A DNA stretch of 64,000 nt from NCBI GenBank assembly GCA_041686375.1, contig JAWLEB010000012.1, positions 1 to 64,000 on the forward strand, written 5' to 3'. Both the position numbers and the translations under genes were made by a program. Positions 7,408 through 16,224 of the stretch are shown here, one piece after another. Below the pieces are notes generated by a model that worked only from the letters and a program-made list of their open reading frames with translations, searched no databases and was not told the origin of the DNA. Within the stretch, counting starts at the first letter, position 1. Every line of letters starts with the position of its first letter. The DNA is from JAGXLC01 sp041686375. GTDB taxonomy: Bacteria > Bacteroidota > Bacteroidia > Bacteroidales > UBA12077.

Positions 7408-10326
7408 ATGACAGCCGGTAAAACAAAAGCCACGAACAATTCGAAAGAAGAAACTACGAATTCCAGTCAGTTTCCCATAGTAGGGATCGGTGCCTCGGCT
7501 GGTGGACTGGAAGCGCTTGAACAATTCCTGGGAAATGTGTCTGAAGATAGTGGATTGGCGTATGTTGTCATTCAGCATCTAGATCCCACACAAAAAGGAA
7601 TGCTGCCTGAATTGTTACAGAGACTTACTAAAATAAATGTTTTCCAGGCAAAAGACGGTATAGTCGTACAACCAAACTGTGTATATGTTATTCCGCCCAA
7701 TAAAAACATGTCTGTTTTAAACGGGGTACTTTATTTGTTTGACCAAAAAAAAACCAGAGGGTTGCGTCTTCCTGTTGATTTTTTCTTCCGTTCTCTTGCC
7801 GAGGACCGAAAAGAGCTCAGTATAGGGATGATTTTCTCTGGTATGGGCTCCGACGGAATTTTAGGTCTGGAAGCCATAAAAGAAAACAACGGAATCGTAA
7901 TGGTGCAGGATCCCTCTACAGCTAAATATGACAGCATGCCCCGCAATGCCATTGATTCCGTGTTGGTCGATGTTGTTGCTCCGCCAAACAAATTGCCGGA
8001 AAAACTCATGCTTTTTCTTAAACATATTCCTATCGCTAAGACAGACACATCCAAAGAAGTTAAAGACAAAAGTGCTCTTGAAAAAATTATTATTTTACTA
8101 AGAACCCATACCGGTAATGACTTTTCGCTGTATAAAAAAAATACAATGTATCGTCGCATTGAAAGGCGTATGGCTGTTCATAAAACAGATAAAATTTCTT
8201 CTTACGCTCATTTCCTGTCAGAAAATCCAAAGGAAGTAGAACTCCTTTTTAAAGAATTGATGATTGGCGTGACAAATTTCTTTCGGGATGCCAATGCATG
8301 GGAAACGTTAAAAGAGTCCGTTATTCCTGAGATCCTTGCCAACAGTCAACCCGGCTCATCTTTGCGGGCATGGGTTCCGGGATGTTCTACCGGTGAAGAA
8401 GCATATTCACTGGCTATCGTGTTTAAAGAAGCGCTTGAGAAAATCAATTCGCACGAAGGTCTTACCTTACAGATATTCGCTACCGACATGGATAATGATG
8501 CAATCGAGATTGCCAGGAAGGGTGTTTTCCCGGCAAATATTGCCAACGATGTATCTGAAAATCGACTGAACCGCTTTTTTACCGAAGCGAATGAAGGGTA
8601 TCATATCAATACCGAAATAAGGGAGATGGTTGTATTTGCCCCGCACAACATCCTTATGCATCCACCTTTTAGGAATATTGACATCATTTCCTGCCGTAAC
8701 CTGCTTATATACATGGATACCGAGTTGCAAAACAAATTGATCCGAATGTTTTATTACAGCATGAATCCTGAAGGAATTATATTGCTGGGAAATTCCGAAT
8801 CACTGGGCGAACAGAGCCATCTTTTTACCCCCTTGAATGCTAAAAGGAAAATCTTCAAACGATCCGATACAGCCATGCAACCAGGTTTATACGATTTTCC
8901 CTCTTCATTTTCAAAAATCAAACCCGCACAAATTGAAGACCAGCCACCTGCCGCATTCCCCCCAAACATTCAAACACTTGCCGAAAAAATGCTGTTAGAG
9001 CATTTTGCACCTGCTGGTGTTTTAGTGAATGAAAAGGGCGATATCGTTTACATCAGCGGACGTATAGGAAAATATTTGGAGCCGTCAGCAGGGAAGGCAA
9101 ACATGAATATTTTTGCCATGTTACGTGAAGGTTTGCGCACCGAATTTCCTGCTGCTTTCCGTAAAGCCTTAACGGAAAAAGATAAAGTGAGCTTACCCAA
9201 TATTAAAGTGACTTCCAACGGTGGTTTGCAACCTGTCAATGTTAACATTCAATGGATTGATAAGCCGGAGGCCTTAAAAGGCATGGTAATGATAACATTT
9301 TCTGATATCCAGGAGGTTAATAAAAACAAGGAACAGCCAAATTCCGGGGAAAAGAGCGGGAAAAGTAAAAAGCGAGAGGAGCTGGAAAAAGAGTTACAAC
9401 GTACCCGGGAAGAGATGCAAAAGAAGCAGGAGGAAATGGAGACTTCACAGGAAGAGCTAAGAGCTGCAAACGAAGAGTTACAATCCACCAATGAAGAATT
9501 GCAATCGACCAATGAAGAGCTGACTACCTCAAAAGAAGAAATGCAAAGCCTGAATGAAGAGCTTCAAACGGTAAACGCTGAATTGATGACCAAAGTAGAA
9601 GATTACAGGCGGATAGAAAACGATATGAAAAACCTGCTCGACAGCACAGATATCGCCACCTTGTTCCTCGACAAAGAATTGAATATCCGTCGCTTTACCC
9701 CTCAGACCACCAAAATATTCAAACTTATAAAAAGCGATATAGGACGACCTTTTACCGATCAGGCTTCTGACCTTATATATCCTGAAATGACTGAAGATGC
9801 ACTCGAAGTATTGCGTACCCTCGTATATGTAGAAAAGCAAATCCCTACAAAAGACGAGCGGTGGTTTTCTGTCCGGATCATGCCCTACCGAACCTACAGC
9901 AATAAAATTGACGGGCTGGTAATTACGTTTATGAATATCACAGATATCAAAAAGAAGGAAAGTAAATTACATGAAATTGAACAGATGCGACGTTCACTCC
10001 TGAATGCATCTTCAGATGTTATCATTAAATTATCAGCAAACAGGAAAATTGAGGAGTTTAATCCTGAAGCAGAAAAATTTTTCGGCAAAAAACGAAAGGA
10101 AGTTATAGATAAGGATTTTATTAAAATGTTTGTTTCAGAAACGTTCCAAAAAAAGGCTAAAAAAGATATGAAGAAACTTCTTGATGAAGCAAAAGACAAC
10201 AACTACAAAACGGAGGTAATAACCGCCGGAGGCCAGGTAAAAGAAACAGAATGGTACGTTAATGTACTGTTCAATAATTTTGAAAAACCCGTTGGACTGA
10301 TGCTGGCCGGAGAAAACAGGGAGTAG
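7408..10326 (+). CDS. CheB-CheR-PAS fusion protein
   Basis: 972 residues from the ATG at 7408. An earlier in-frame ATG at 7282 would add 42 hydrophobic residues running through an AT-rich regulatory stretch, so it is not used. Domains: CheB methylesterase about 22-205 (GIGASAGGLEAL, QHLDPTQKGMLPELL, SGMGSDG), CheR methyltransferase about 222-490 (VPGCSTGEEAYSLA binds S-adenosylmethionine), a long coiled coil about 650-735 built of EELQSTNEEL-like repeats, then two PAS domains (about 740-850 and 860-970). No kinase domain follows. Such fusions are usually linked to stress signalling rather than flagellar chemotaxis; no chemotaxis genes lie nearby. Confidence 0.92.
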   Translation: MTAGKTKATNNSKEETTNSSQFPIVGIGASAGGLEALEQFLGNVSEDSGLAYVVIQHLDPTQKGMLPELLQRLTKINVFQAKDGIVVQPNCVYVIPPNKNMSVLNGVLYLFDQKKTRGLRLPVDFFFRSLAEDRKELSIGMIFSGMGSDGILGLEAIKENNGIVMVQDPSTAKYDSMPRNAIDSVLVDVVAPPNKLPEKLMLFLKHIPIAKTDTSKEVKDKSALEKIIILLRTHTGNDFSLYKKNTMYRRIERRMAVHKTDKISSYAHFLSENPKEVELLFKELMIGVTNFFRDANAWETLKESVIPEILANSQPGSSLRAWVPGCSTGEEAYSLAIVFKEALEKINSHEGLTLQIFATDMDNDAIEIARKGVFPANIANDVSENRLNRFFTEANEGYHINTEIREMVVFAPHNILMHPPFRNIDIISCRNLLIYMDTELQNKLIRMFYYSMNPEGIILLGNSESLGEQSHLFTPLNAKRKIFKRSDTAMQPGLYDFPSSFSKIKPAQIEDQPPAAFPPNIQTLAEKMLLEHFAPAGVLVNEKGDIVYISGRIGKYLEPSAGKANMNIFAMLREGLRTEFPAAFRKALTEKDKVSLPNIKVTSNGGLQPVNVNIQWIDKPEALKGMVMITFSDIQEVNKNKEQPNSGEKSGKSKKREELEKELQRTREEMQKKQEEMETSQEELRAANEELQSTNEELQSTNEELTTSKEEMQSLNEELQTVNAELMTKVEDYRRIENDMKNLLDSTDIATLFLDKELNIRRFTPQTTKIFKLIKSDIGRPFTDQASDLIYPEMTEDALEVLRTLVYVEKQIPTKDERWFSVRIMPYRTYSNKIDGLVITFMNITDIKKKESKLHEIEQMRRSLLNASSDVIIKLSANRKIEEFNPEAEKFFGKKRKEVIDKDFIKMFVSETFQKKAKKDMKKLLDEAKDNNYKTEVITAGGQVKETEWYVNVLFNNFEKPVGLMLAGENRE

Positions 10327-10329
10327 TTA

Positions 10330-10387
10330 GTTGCAGTGGCAGTTGCAGTTGCAGTGGCAGTGGCAGTGGCAGTAGTAGTGGCAGAGG
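10330..10387 (+). repeat. Hexanucleotide (T/G)TGCAG-type repeat array
   Basis: About nine units of TTGCAG, TGGCAG or TAGTAG start 4 nt after the stop codon of the CheB-CheR gene. The first 16 nt (TTAGTTGCAGTGGCAG) are identical to the array start at 60488, and the same units in reverse orientation occur at 61053-61088. It may be a solo remnant of the element at 60488-61088. Confidence 0.8.
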
Positions 10388-10499
10388 GTGTCAAAGAGCG
10401 GCAGTCGGCAGTTCGAAGATTGTGATTGAGTTAAGAGTGGTGCGTTTCTTGGGGACGACCATAAAAGTGCATTAAAAAAAACCATAAAAACATAAAAAC

Positions 10500-11054
10500 A
10501 TGAGTGAAAAAGAAATGGATTTTACAGATGAGCGAAACTTACGAAGGAAAGCAGAGGAAAAACTCAAAGAGGAGGGGAAAAAAGGGCACATAGCGGAAGA
10601 AGAACATGACAAAGAAAGACTCCTGCATGAGTTACAGGTGCATCAGATAGAACTGGAGATGCAGAACGAAGAATTGCAACAGGCTTATGAAAGAGCCGAA
10701 GAGGCGCTGAAAAAATACACCATTTTGTATGATTTTGCTCCTACAGGCTATTTTACGCTCGATGCCGAGGGTACTATTCAAGAATTGAATTTTACCGGCG
10801 CCGAGCTGCTAAGAGATAAACGCATTAGCCTGATAGATAGTAATTTTAAACTTTTCGTTCATCGAGATTCGATGGACGGTTTTAATAAGTTTTTTAGTAA
10901 TGTTTTTACCTCTAATACTAAAGAATCATGTCAGCTATGGCTTGGTTACGATGAAAAACCTTTAAGTTTGGTTTACATAGAAGGTGTTGTTATCGGCGAT
11001 GACCAAAAATGCCTTTTGTCTGTAATTGATATTACGAATATCCAAAAGGCATAA
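10500..11054 (+). CDS. PAS-domain protein without output domain
   Basis: 184 residues: charged N-terminal coiled coil (about 8-75, with LLHELQVHQIELEMQNEEL), then one PAS domain about 76-182 (YDFAPTGYFTLDAEGTIQEL). This layout is the usual front end of a PAS histidine kinase, but the frame stops cleanly after the PAS fold with no kinase remnant behind it. It could work as a stand-alone sensor subunit for the soluble kinase at 6363-7262 or be a shortened kinase. The HELxxHQxELExQNEEL helix is known from many bacterial PAS kinases. Confidence 0.75.
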   Translation: MSEKEMDFTDERNLRRKAEEKLKEEGKKGHIAEEEHDKERLLHELQVHQIELEMQNEELQQAYERAEEALKKYTILYDFAPTGYFTLDAEGTIQELNFTGAELLRDKRISLIDSNFKLFVHRDSMDGFNKFFSNVFTSNTKESCQLWLGYDEKPLSLVYIEGVVIGDDQKCLLSVIDITNIQKA

Positions 11055-11198
11055 TAGCATTGCTAAAAAAACGGAACAACTTGGTTACGCCTTCATATAG
11101 CCTGACATTATTCTTAGAACAACAGAATGAAGCATTGCGTTAAAATTATTCATGCCAAAAGTGCTATAGAAAAACAAAGGTTTCCTTTTGATTAGTTG

Positions 11199-12680
11199 TT
11201 ATTTCTCCAGCATGTATATCTTTCTGAAATGATACCCATAAACGGTATATGTTATGGCATCGGTAAATAAACCGGGTCTTCTGAAAAGAGTCCAGATAAG
11301 TAATTTCCAGTATTCTCTTCTTCCTCTGTCTTGAATACCAATATAATAGACTGATCTCAAAAAAGCAAGAACAAGTGCAAAGTTAATTCGTCGTTGCTTT
11401 TTGTATTCACGATTGTAATTCAACAATAGCTGTCGTAGTCTCCTATAATAGGGTTTGACTCCATAAATATTGTGAATTATCTTATTATAGCCGTTTATCA
11501 GCTCATTATAGTTCATCTTGGGTATAAAATTCATCGAAAAATCCGTATTATTTCCTGTGGCTTCCGTGGTTAACCTGTTCTCTTCTTCCATCTGTTCATA
11601 CAGCCGGGTATTCTTAGGGGCATTTAGCAGACCAACCATTGCAGAAACGATGCCGCTTTTTTGTATAAAATCTATTTGGCGCTGAAAAACCCCGGGGGTA
11701 TCACTGTCAAAGCCCACAATGAATCCTCCTGACACTTGAATTCCTTTCTTTTGTATTTTTTTGACGCTTTGCAGCAGGTTGCGGTTGTTGTTCTGAACTT
11801 TATGACAATATTGAAGCGATTGTTCGTCAGGGGTTTCTATACCAATAAAACTTGAAGTAAAGCCTGTTTTCACCATCAGTGACATAAGTTCTTCGTCATC
11901 AGCAAGATTAATGGAACTTTGAATGTTAAATTCAAAAGGATACCGATGGGTATGCATCCATTGCTTCATGGCAGGCAGCAAGTCGGTTTTAATAGTCTTT
12001 TTGTTGCCGATAAAATTATCGTCTACAATCTCTACCGGGCCACGCCAACCAAGCATATATAAAGTCTCGAGTTCATCTAAAATCTGACGCGGCTCCTTCA
12101 TCCTGACTTTATGTCCCAAAAGGGCTGTGATCTCACAAAAGTCACAGTTAAAAGGACATCCCCGTGAAACCTGCAAATTCATAAAAGCATATTTTTTCTT
12201 TTCCAGCAGTTGGTAATCCGGTACGGGTGTCATAGAAAGATCTGCAAATTCTCTGGTCTTATAAATTTTTTCAGGATGTCCGGCAGCTAAATCTTTAAGT
12301 AACAAGGGGAGTGTCAATTCCGCCTCGTTTAAAACAAAATGATCTATCTGTGGGTAATTTTTATATTCCTGGGTAAAAAGTGGTCCCCCGGCAACTATCT
12401 TTACATCATGCTTTTGGCATTCTGAGATGACTCTGTTAACCGATTCTTTTTGAATATACATAGCGCTTAGGAAGACATAATCGGCCCACATGATATCTTC
12501 ATTTTTAAGTGGCGAAACATTCATATCCACCAGTTTTTTATGCCAGGTTGCCGGCAGCATGGCCGAAACGGTGATTAAACCCAGAGGGGGCACTGCTGCT
12601 TTTTTTGATATAAATTTTAAAGCATGTTTAAAACCCCAGAAGGAATCCGGATATTGAGGATAAATAAATAAAATATTCAT
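11199..12680 (-). CDS. B12-binding radical SAM protein (DUF4070 type)
   Basis: 493 residues. An N-terminal cobalamin-binding-like Rossmann domain (about 1-140; MNILFIYPQYP, then VSAMLPATW) precedes a radical SAM domain with the cluster motif CPFNCDFC near 175-182, and a C-terminal DUF4070 region ending in YGYHFRKIYM. This family includes hopanoid and lipid-modifying enzymes, but the substrate cannot be read from the sequence. It lies behind the second AraC-type regulator on the same strand. Operator copy 5 overlaps that regulator's stop codon, 120 bp upstream of this start. Confidence 0.88.
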   Translation of the reverse strand: MNILFIYPQYPDSFWGFKHALKFISKKAAVPPLGLITVSAMLPATWHKKLVDMNVSPLKNEDIMWADYVFLSAMYIQKESVNRVISECQKHDVKIVAGGPLFTQEYKNYPQIDHFVLNEAELTLPLLLKDLAAGHPEKIYKTREFADLSMTPVPDYQLLEKKKYAFMNLQVSRGCPFNCDFCEITALLGHKVRMKEPRQILDELETLYMLGWRGPVEIVDDNFIGNKKTIKTDLLPAMKQWMHTHRYPFEFNIQSSINLADDEELMSLMVKTGFTSSFIGIETPDEQSLQYCHKVQNNNRNLLQSVKKIQKKGIQVSGGFIVGFDSDTPGVFQRQIDFIQKSGIVSAMVGLLNAPKNTRLYEQMEEENRLTTEATGNNTDFSMNFIPKMNYNELINGYNKIIHNIYGVKPYYRRLRQLLLNYNREYKKQRRINFALVLAFLRSVYYIGIQDRGRREYWKLLIWTLFRRPGLFTDAITYTVYGYHFRKIYMLEK

Positions 12681-12800
12681 GGCTGATGTATTTTTTAATG
12701 TCCAACTTATATACTCTGCCTCTATCGGATAATCTAAATCATGAAAGATTGATAGATGTTCCCATACTTCGGGGCATAGTAAGTATAAATTGTTTTACTA

Positions 12801-12863
12801 CAAGTTCATAAAATCACCGGGAAAGCATTTATATAATTCCGGAAGAAATTTACATGATTCACA
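12801..12863 (-). promoter_or_regulatory. Tandem operator and promoter, copy 5
   Basis: Read on the minus strand: TGTGA 12863-12859 (overlapping the stop codon of the second AraC-type gene), TGTAAA 12854-12849, TATAAA 12833-12828, and TTG at 12803-12801. Spacings are 9, 21 and 30 bp. The -7 box is weaker (ACTTGT) than in the other copies. It would drive the radical SAM gene. Confidence 0.55.
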
Positions 12864-13419
12864 CATTCTCAATTGAACCACGTCTCTTATAGGCAAGATT
12901 TTTGAATTGAGTAGGAGTCAATCCTGTAAACTGTTTAAACTGATTGGACAGATGAGCTATACTGCTGTAATGCATTCTATAAGCTATCTCAGTCATGTTT
13001 AGCTGATCATACACAATGAGTTCTTTTACCCTTTCAATTTTATGAAGCAGGTGAAATTGTTCTATGGTAATGCCCTTTACCTCAGAGAAAATATTGGCAA
13101 GATAGGTATAATCATAATTAAGCCTATCGGCTATGTAATCTGAAAGGTTTACCTTAATAATGTCATCATTATAATGGACCAGTTCAACAATGGTGGTTTT
13201 TATTCTTTCTACCAGAATGTTTTTCTTATTGTTCAACAGTTGTAAACCATACTCTTTTAGTGCATTATCCAGCTGTTCCGTCTGTTCGGGCTGGAGATTT
13301 TCAACAATATCTGCTTCCCCAATCTTCACATCCGCATAATGCAGGCCAAGTTTTTCAAGCTCAGACTTTACCACCATCTGGCACCGCATACACACCATAT
13401 TTTTAATGAATAGCTTCAA
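12859..13419 (-). CDS. AraC-type regulator with HMA-like CxxC domain
   Basis: 186 residues, full-length paralogue of the gene at 300-860. The N-terminus MKLFIKNMVCMRCQMVVK carries a CxxC pair in the loop where heavy-metal-associated domains bind Cu or similar metals. The C-terminal 100 residues are an AraC double helix-turn-helix (EIAYRMHYSSIAHLSNQFKQ, TGLTPTQFKNL). The two genes share the whole architecture and even the ending before the stop, so they arose by duplication. It could sense metal or thiol stress through the Cys pair (inference). A 14-bp perfect palindrome (ATAACAATTGTTAT, 13475-13488) lies about 55 bp upstream of its start. Confidence 0.88.
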   Translation of the reverse strand: MKLFIKNMVCMRCQMVVKSELEKLGLHYADVKIGEADIVENLQPEQTEQLDNALKEYGLQLLNNKKNILVERIKTTIVELVHYNDDIIKVNLSDYIADRLNYDYTYLANIFSEVKGITIEQFHLLHKIERVKELIVYDQLNMTEIAYRMHYSSIAHLSNQFKQFTGLTPTQFKNLAYKRRGSIENV

Positions 13420-13861
13420 GACATATTCCTTTTTATAGCCTCTAAAAGACTTTTTTTGAATGTGAGAACTTTCAATAACAATTGTTATATTTATAAAAAT
13501 TTAAATCTAATAAATCTTTGGATGTTATGCAAATTCGGAGGAAAAAGAGCAGAAATTGCATAAACGGACAATTAACCGTTGCCGGGGCGGTCATGAACTC
13601 TGTTTCTCAGACTGCTGTTGAAGGTTAATAGTCAGTAGAAACAACTGGGCTTTCTTAGTGGAGGCATTTCTTTTTGTTATAAATATTTAAAAAAAATCAG
13701 AAAAAAAGACAGTTTACACTATTGGCAGATGAAGGGATGATGTCATGGTTTTCATAGGCCCTATTTTGACAGCACCATTGCGGGTATGCCCTGCGTGAAC
13801 ATGCCTACCTTTGTTTTATTTTTATTTTGTTGCCCCCGATGATAAAGCCACCTATCAACTA
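13420..13861. other. Intergenic stretch with palindrome and orphan promoter box
   Basis: No convincing gene. It contains the palindrome ATAACAATTGTTAT (13475-13488), a 33-codon open frame on the plus strand (13527-13628) without a clear ribosome site, and a good -7 box TACCTTTG at 13806-13813 with no gene behind it. The box now fires, if at all, into the repeat element at 13862. It looks like the remains of an interrupted locus. Confidence 0.4.
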
Positions 13862-14114
13862 AGAAACTGTTTTGATTTTGTCCTGCTTTAACAAATTAGT
13901 TTTATTTATAGCCCCGTCCTTTAGGCGGGGTCTGTGGTAAAGCCTAATTATCTGTTCGATTTCTAAAAATTTTGTAAATTTAAAATACAAAATTTTTAGA
14001 AATCATAGACCAGGAGGCGCATTTAAATCCCCGCCCTAAAGGACGGGGTTATGCGAAATATCATCTTCAAAATTTGGTAAAGCAAAATTTCTAAAAGAAA
14101 TCAAAACAGTTTCT
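13862..14114. mobile_element. MITE-like inverted-repeat element, copy 1
   Basis: 253 bp bounded by AGAAACTGTTTTGATTT and its inverse AAATCAAAACAGTTTCT. The inside is a nested set of inverted repeats: two GC-rich hairpins with CCCCGTCC..GGGG type arms and a central AT-rich hairpin (GATTTCTAAAAATTTTGTA and its inverse). There is no coding capacity. It is inverted relative to copies 2 and 3. Its right end supplies the stop codon of the small gene at 14113-14367. Confidence 0.85.
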
Positions 14115-14367
14115 AATATGATTCGGAATCTAAATAAGAATGAATATTCTTGTTTTCTGTACATTGTTCACTTATTGAAATTTCCCCGGTAATCGACAAA
14201 CCATCAATACTCGGCGCACCGTTATGTCCATTTAAATGAATCACTTCCCCCGTTTCAATATCCAGCAACTCAGGTTCTCTTACTTTAAATTCCACGTGAA
14301 TGGAACCGGGTAACAAACTTTTCATATTCCAGCCGTTTTTAGTATTCAAATCTTCTCTATTCAGCAT
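14113..14367 (-). CDS. Small hypothetical protein, 3' end altered by repeat element
   Basis: 84 residues, no signal peptide or membrane helix and no family recognised. The middle (LLDIETGEVIHLNGHNG) looks like a soluble beta-rich protein. The stop codon TAG is formed by the terminal CTA of the repeat element on the opposite strand, so the element probably inserted into the gene and replaced its natural 3' end. Whether the shortened product is functional is unknown. It is divergent from the gene at 14615. Confidence 0.45.
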   Translation of the reverse strand: MLNREDLNTKNGWNMKSLLPGSIHVEFKVREPELLDIETGEVIHLNGHNGAPSIDGLSITGEISISEQCTENKNIHSYLDSESY

Positions 14368-14583
14368 AATTAAACCTTTTCTTTATTTCAGGATTCAAAT
14401 CTATAATGCTTATTCCATGTATAAAAACTAAAAAAAAATGATTTTACGATTTCCAATAAAAGATACTGTGTTGAAAACAGATTGTTATACAGATATTTAA
14501 GAAGGTATAAAATTCAATAAATTACGATTGGTTAAGCCTAAAAAGATACTGTAAACGTTTTTCCAAGAATCAAAAACGTTTGA

Positions 14584-14591
14584 TATATTTG
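14584..14591 (+). promoter_or_regulatory. -7 box TATATTTG
   Basis: Perfect match to the Bacteroidota TAnnTTTG -7 element, 23 bp before the ATG at 14615, giving a leader of about 15 nt. Confidence 0.6.
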
Positions 14592-14614
14592 TCCATATTA
14601 AACTAATTACTGCA

Positions 14615-16183
14615 ATGCCCAAACAACAGACAGATTATCTATTTCAACTGATTAAATCGCTTTCAAAAGCAGAGAAGCGTAATTTCAGGCTGTATGTCAA
14701 CAGGAAAACCAACGGCGAAGAAGCCAAATTTCTGCAATTATTTGATATACTGGAGAAACAAAACGAATACAATGAAGATGAAATCTTAAAAAAAGCTAAA
14801 TACATCAAGCCCAGGCAATTATCAAACTTAAAAGCTCATCTTTATAAGCAACTGCTAAAAAGTTTGCGACTTCAGCAAGCCAACAACGATCATGAGATAA
14901 ACATCAGGGAAGGGATAGATTACGCTAAGGTTCTATACAATAAGGGTTTATACAAACAATCTTTAAAAATTTTGGAAAAAACGAAAAATACTGCAATCCG
15001 ACATCAAAAGCCTGTTTTACAATATGAGATTATTGAGTTTGAGAAGTTAATAGAGCTTCAGTATATTACAAGAAGCATAGAAAATCGTGCTGATGAACTT
15101 ACCGATGAAGCAAACAATACAGGAGACGACATTGTTTCTGCCCGGAAATATTCCAATCTTGCCTTAAAACTCTACAGCCTTTATTTGAAAGTTGGTTCAG
15201 TGAGGAATAAAAAAGATATGCTGATGGTAAGTCAGTTCTTTTCCTCCCATTTTCATCCTCCTCAAAATATCAACCAATGCTCCTTTTATGAAAAATTATA
15301 TATCTACCAGTCTTATGTATGGTATTATAATATCATTCAGGACTTTGTGAGATGTTACAAATATTCAAGAAAATGGGTTGAACTGTTCCGCGAAAATCCG
15401 GGGATGATTCATAACCAAACCGACCTGTATCTTAAGGGTATCAACAATTTGCTCGTATCATTGCACATGACAAGGTATCACAGCATGTTTAAAGAAGAAC
15501 TTGATAAACTGATAAACCTGCCAGAAAATGAAGATATACCCCTGAATGATAACAATTTATTACTCTACAATCTATTCAGGTATACACATCTTATTAATTA
15601 TCATTTTCTGGAAGGAACTTTTACAGAAGGTACAACATTAATTCCTGAAATTAACAAGTATATAGAAAACAACAGGCAGCGACTGGATAACCACAGGGTG
15701 CTTGTTTTTTACTATAAAATAGCCAGTCTTTATTTTGGAAGCGGGGATTACAGAAAGGCTATCCTCTACCTGAATCATATTCTCAACTATAAAGATACCA
15801 CGTTAAGGGGAGATATACATTCCTTTTCACGCCTGTTAAACCTGGTAAGCCACTACGAGCTTGGAAATGATGATTTGATAGAATACCAGGTTAAATCAAC
15901 ATATCGCTTTCTTTATAAGATGGAGAACCTGCAGGAAGTGCAGAAACACATACTGTCATTTCTTAGAAAATTAAGCAGGATTGAACCCGGGGAGCTAAAA
16001 AATGAATTCAAAAAATTACACGAAAAATTTGTCAGCCTGGAAAATAACCCCTTTGAAAAACGTGCTTTCTATTACCTGGATATGATATCATGGCTTGAGA
16101 GTAAAATCGAAAATCGCCCCGTTCAGGATATAATAAGGCAAAAAGCCATTAAGGAAAAAGAAAATTCAAATCATGTTCTTTGA
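14615..16183 (+). CDS. Conserved helical-repeat protein of unknown function
   Basis: 522 residues, cytoplasmic, almost entirely alpha-helical. The N-terminus (LIKSLSKAEKRNFRLYVNR) is characteristic of a protein family common in Bacteroidota. The rest resembles degenerate TPR repeats (for example SLYFGSGDYRKAILYLNHIL near 370). No catalytic motif is seen. TPR-like folds usually mediate protein contacts. It sits between inverted copies 1 and 2 of the MITE-like element together with the HemD-like gene, so this 3-kb block could in principle be inverted or mobilised as a unit. Confidence 0.7.
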   Translation: MPKQQTDYLFQLIKSLSKAEKRNFRLYVNRKTNGEEAKFLQLFDILEKQNEYNEDEILKKAKYIKPRQLSNLKAHLYKQLLKSLRLQQANNDHEINIREGIDYAKVLYNKGLYKQSLKILEKTKNTAIRHQKPVLQYEIIEFEKLIELQYITRSIENRADELTDEANNTGDDIVSARKYSNLALKLYSLYLKVGSVRNKKDMLMVSQFFSSHFHPPQNINQCSFYEKLYIYQSYVWYYNIIQDFVRCYKYSRKWVELFRENPGMIHNQTDLYLKGINNLLVSLHMTRYHSMFKEELDKLINLPENEDIPLNDNNLLLYNLFRYTHLINYHFLEGTFTEGTTLIPEINKYIENNRQRLDNHRVLVFYYKIASLYFGSGDYRKAILYLNHILNYKDTTLRGDIHSFSRLLNLVSHYELGNDDLIEYQVKSTYRFLYKMENLQEVQKHILSFLRKLSRIEPGELKNEFKKLHEKFVSLENNPFEKRAFYYLDMISWLESKIENRPVQDIIRQKAIKEKENSNHVL

Positions 16184-16224
16184 CCAATTTAGATTAAGTC
16201 TATTCCGGGTTCAAAGTATAAAAG

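Noticed and set aside
10203..10394. Opposite-strand frame with alternating Ala-Thr residues
   Set aside because: It is only the translation of the hexanucleotide array.
10421..10456. TGTGA at 10421 followed by GTTAAG, resembling the tandem operator
   Set aside because: The second element is off-sequence, and there is no second repeat at 21 bp and no TTTG box at the right distance.
13527..13628. 33-codon open frame starting MQIRRKKSRNCINGQ
   Set aside because: No ribosome site, no recognisable family and length within chance; mentioned only as part of the intergenic description.
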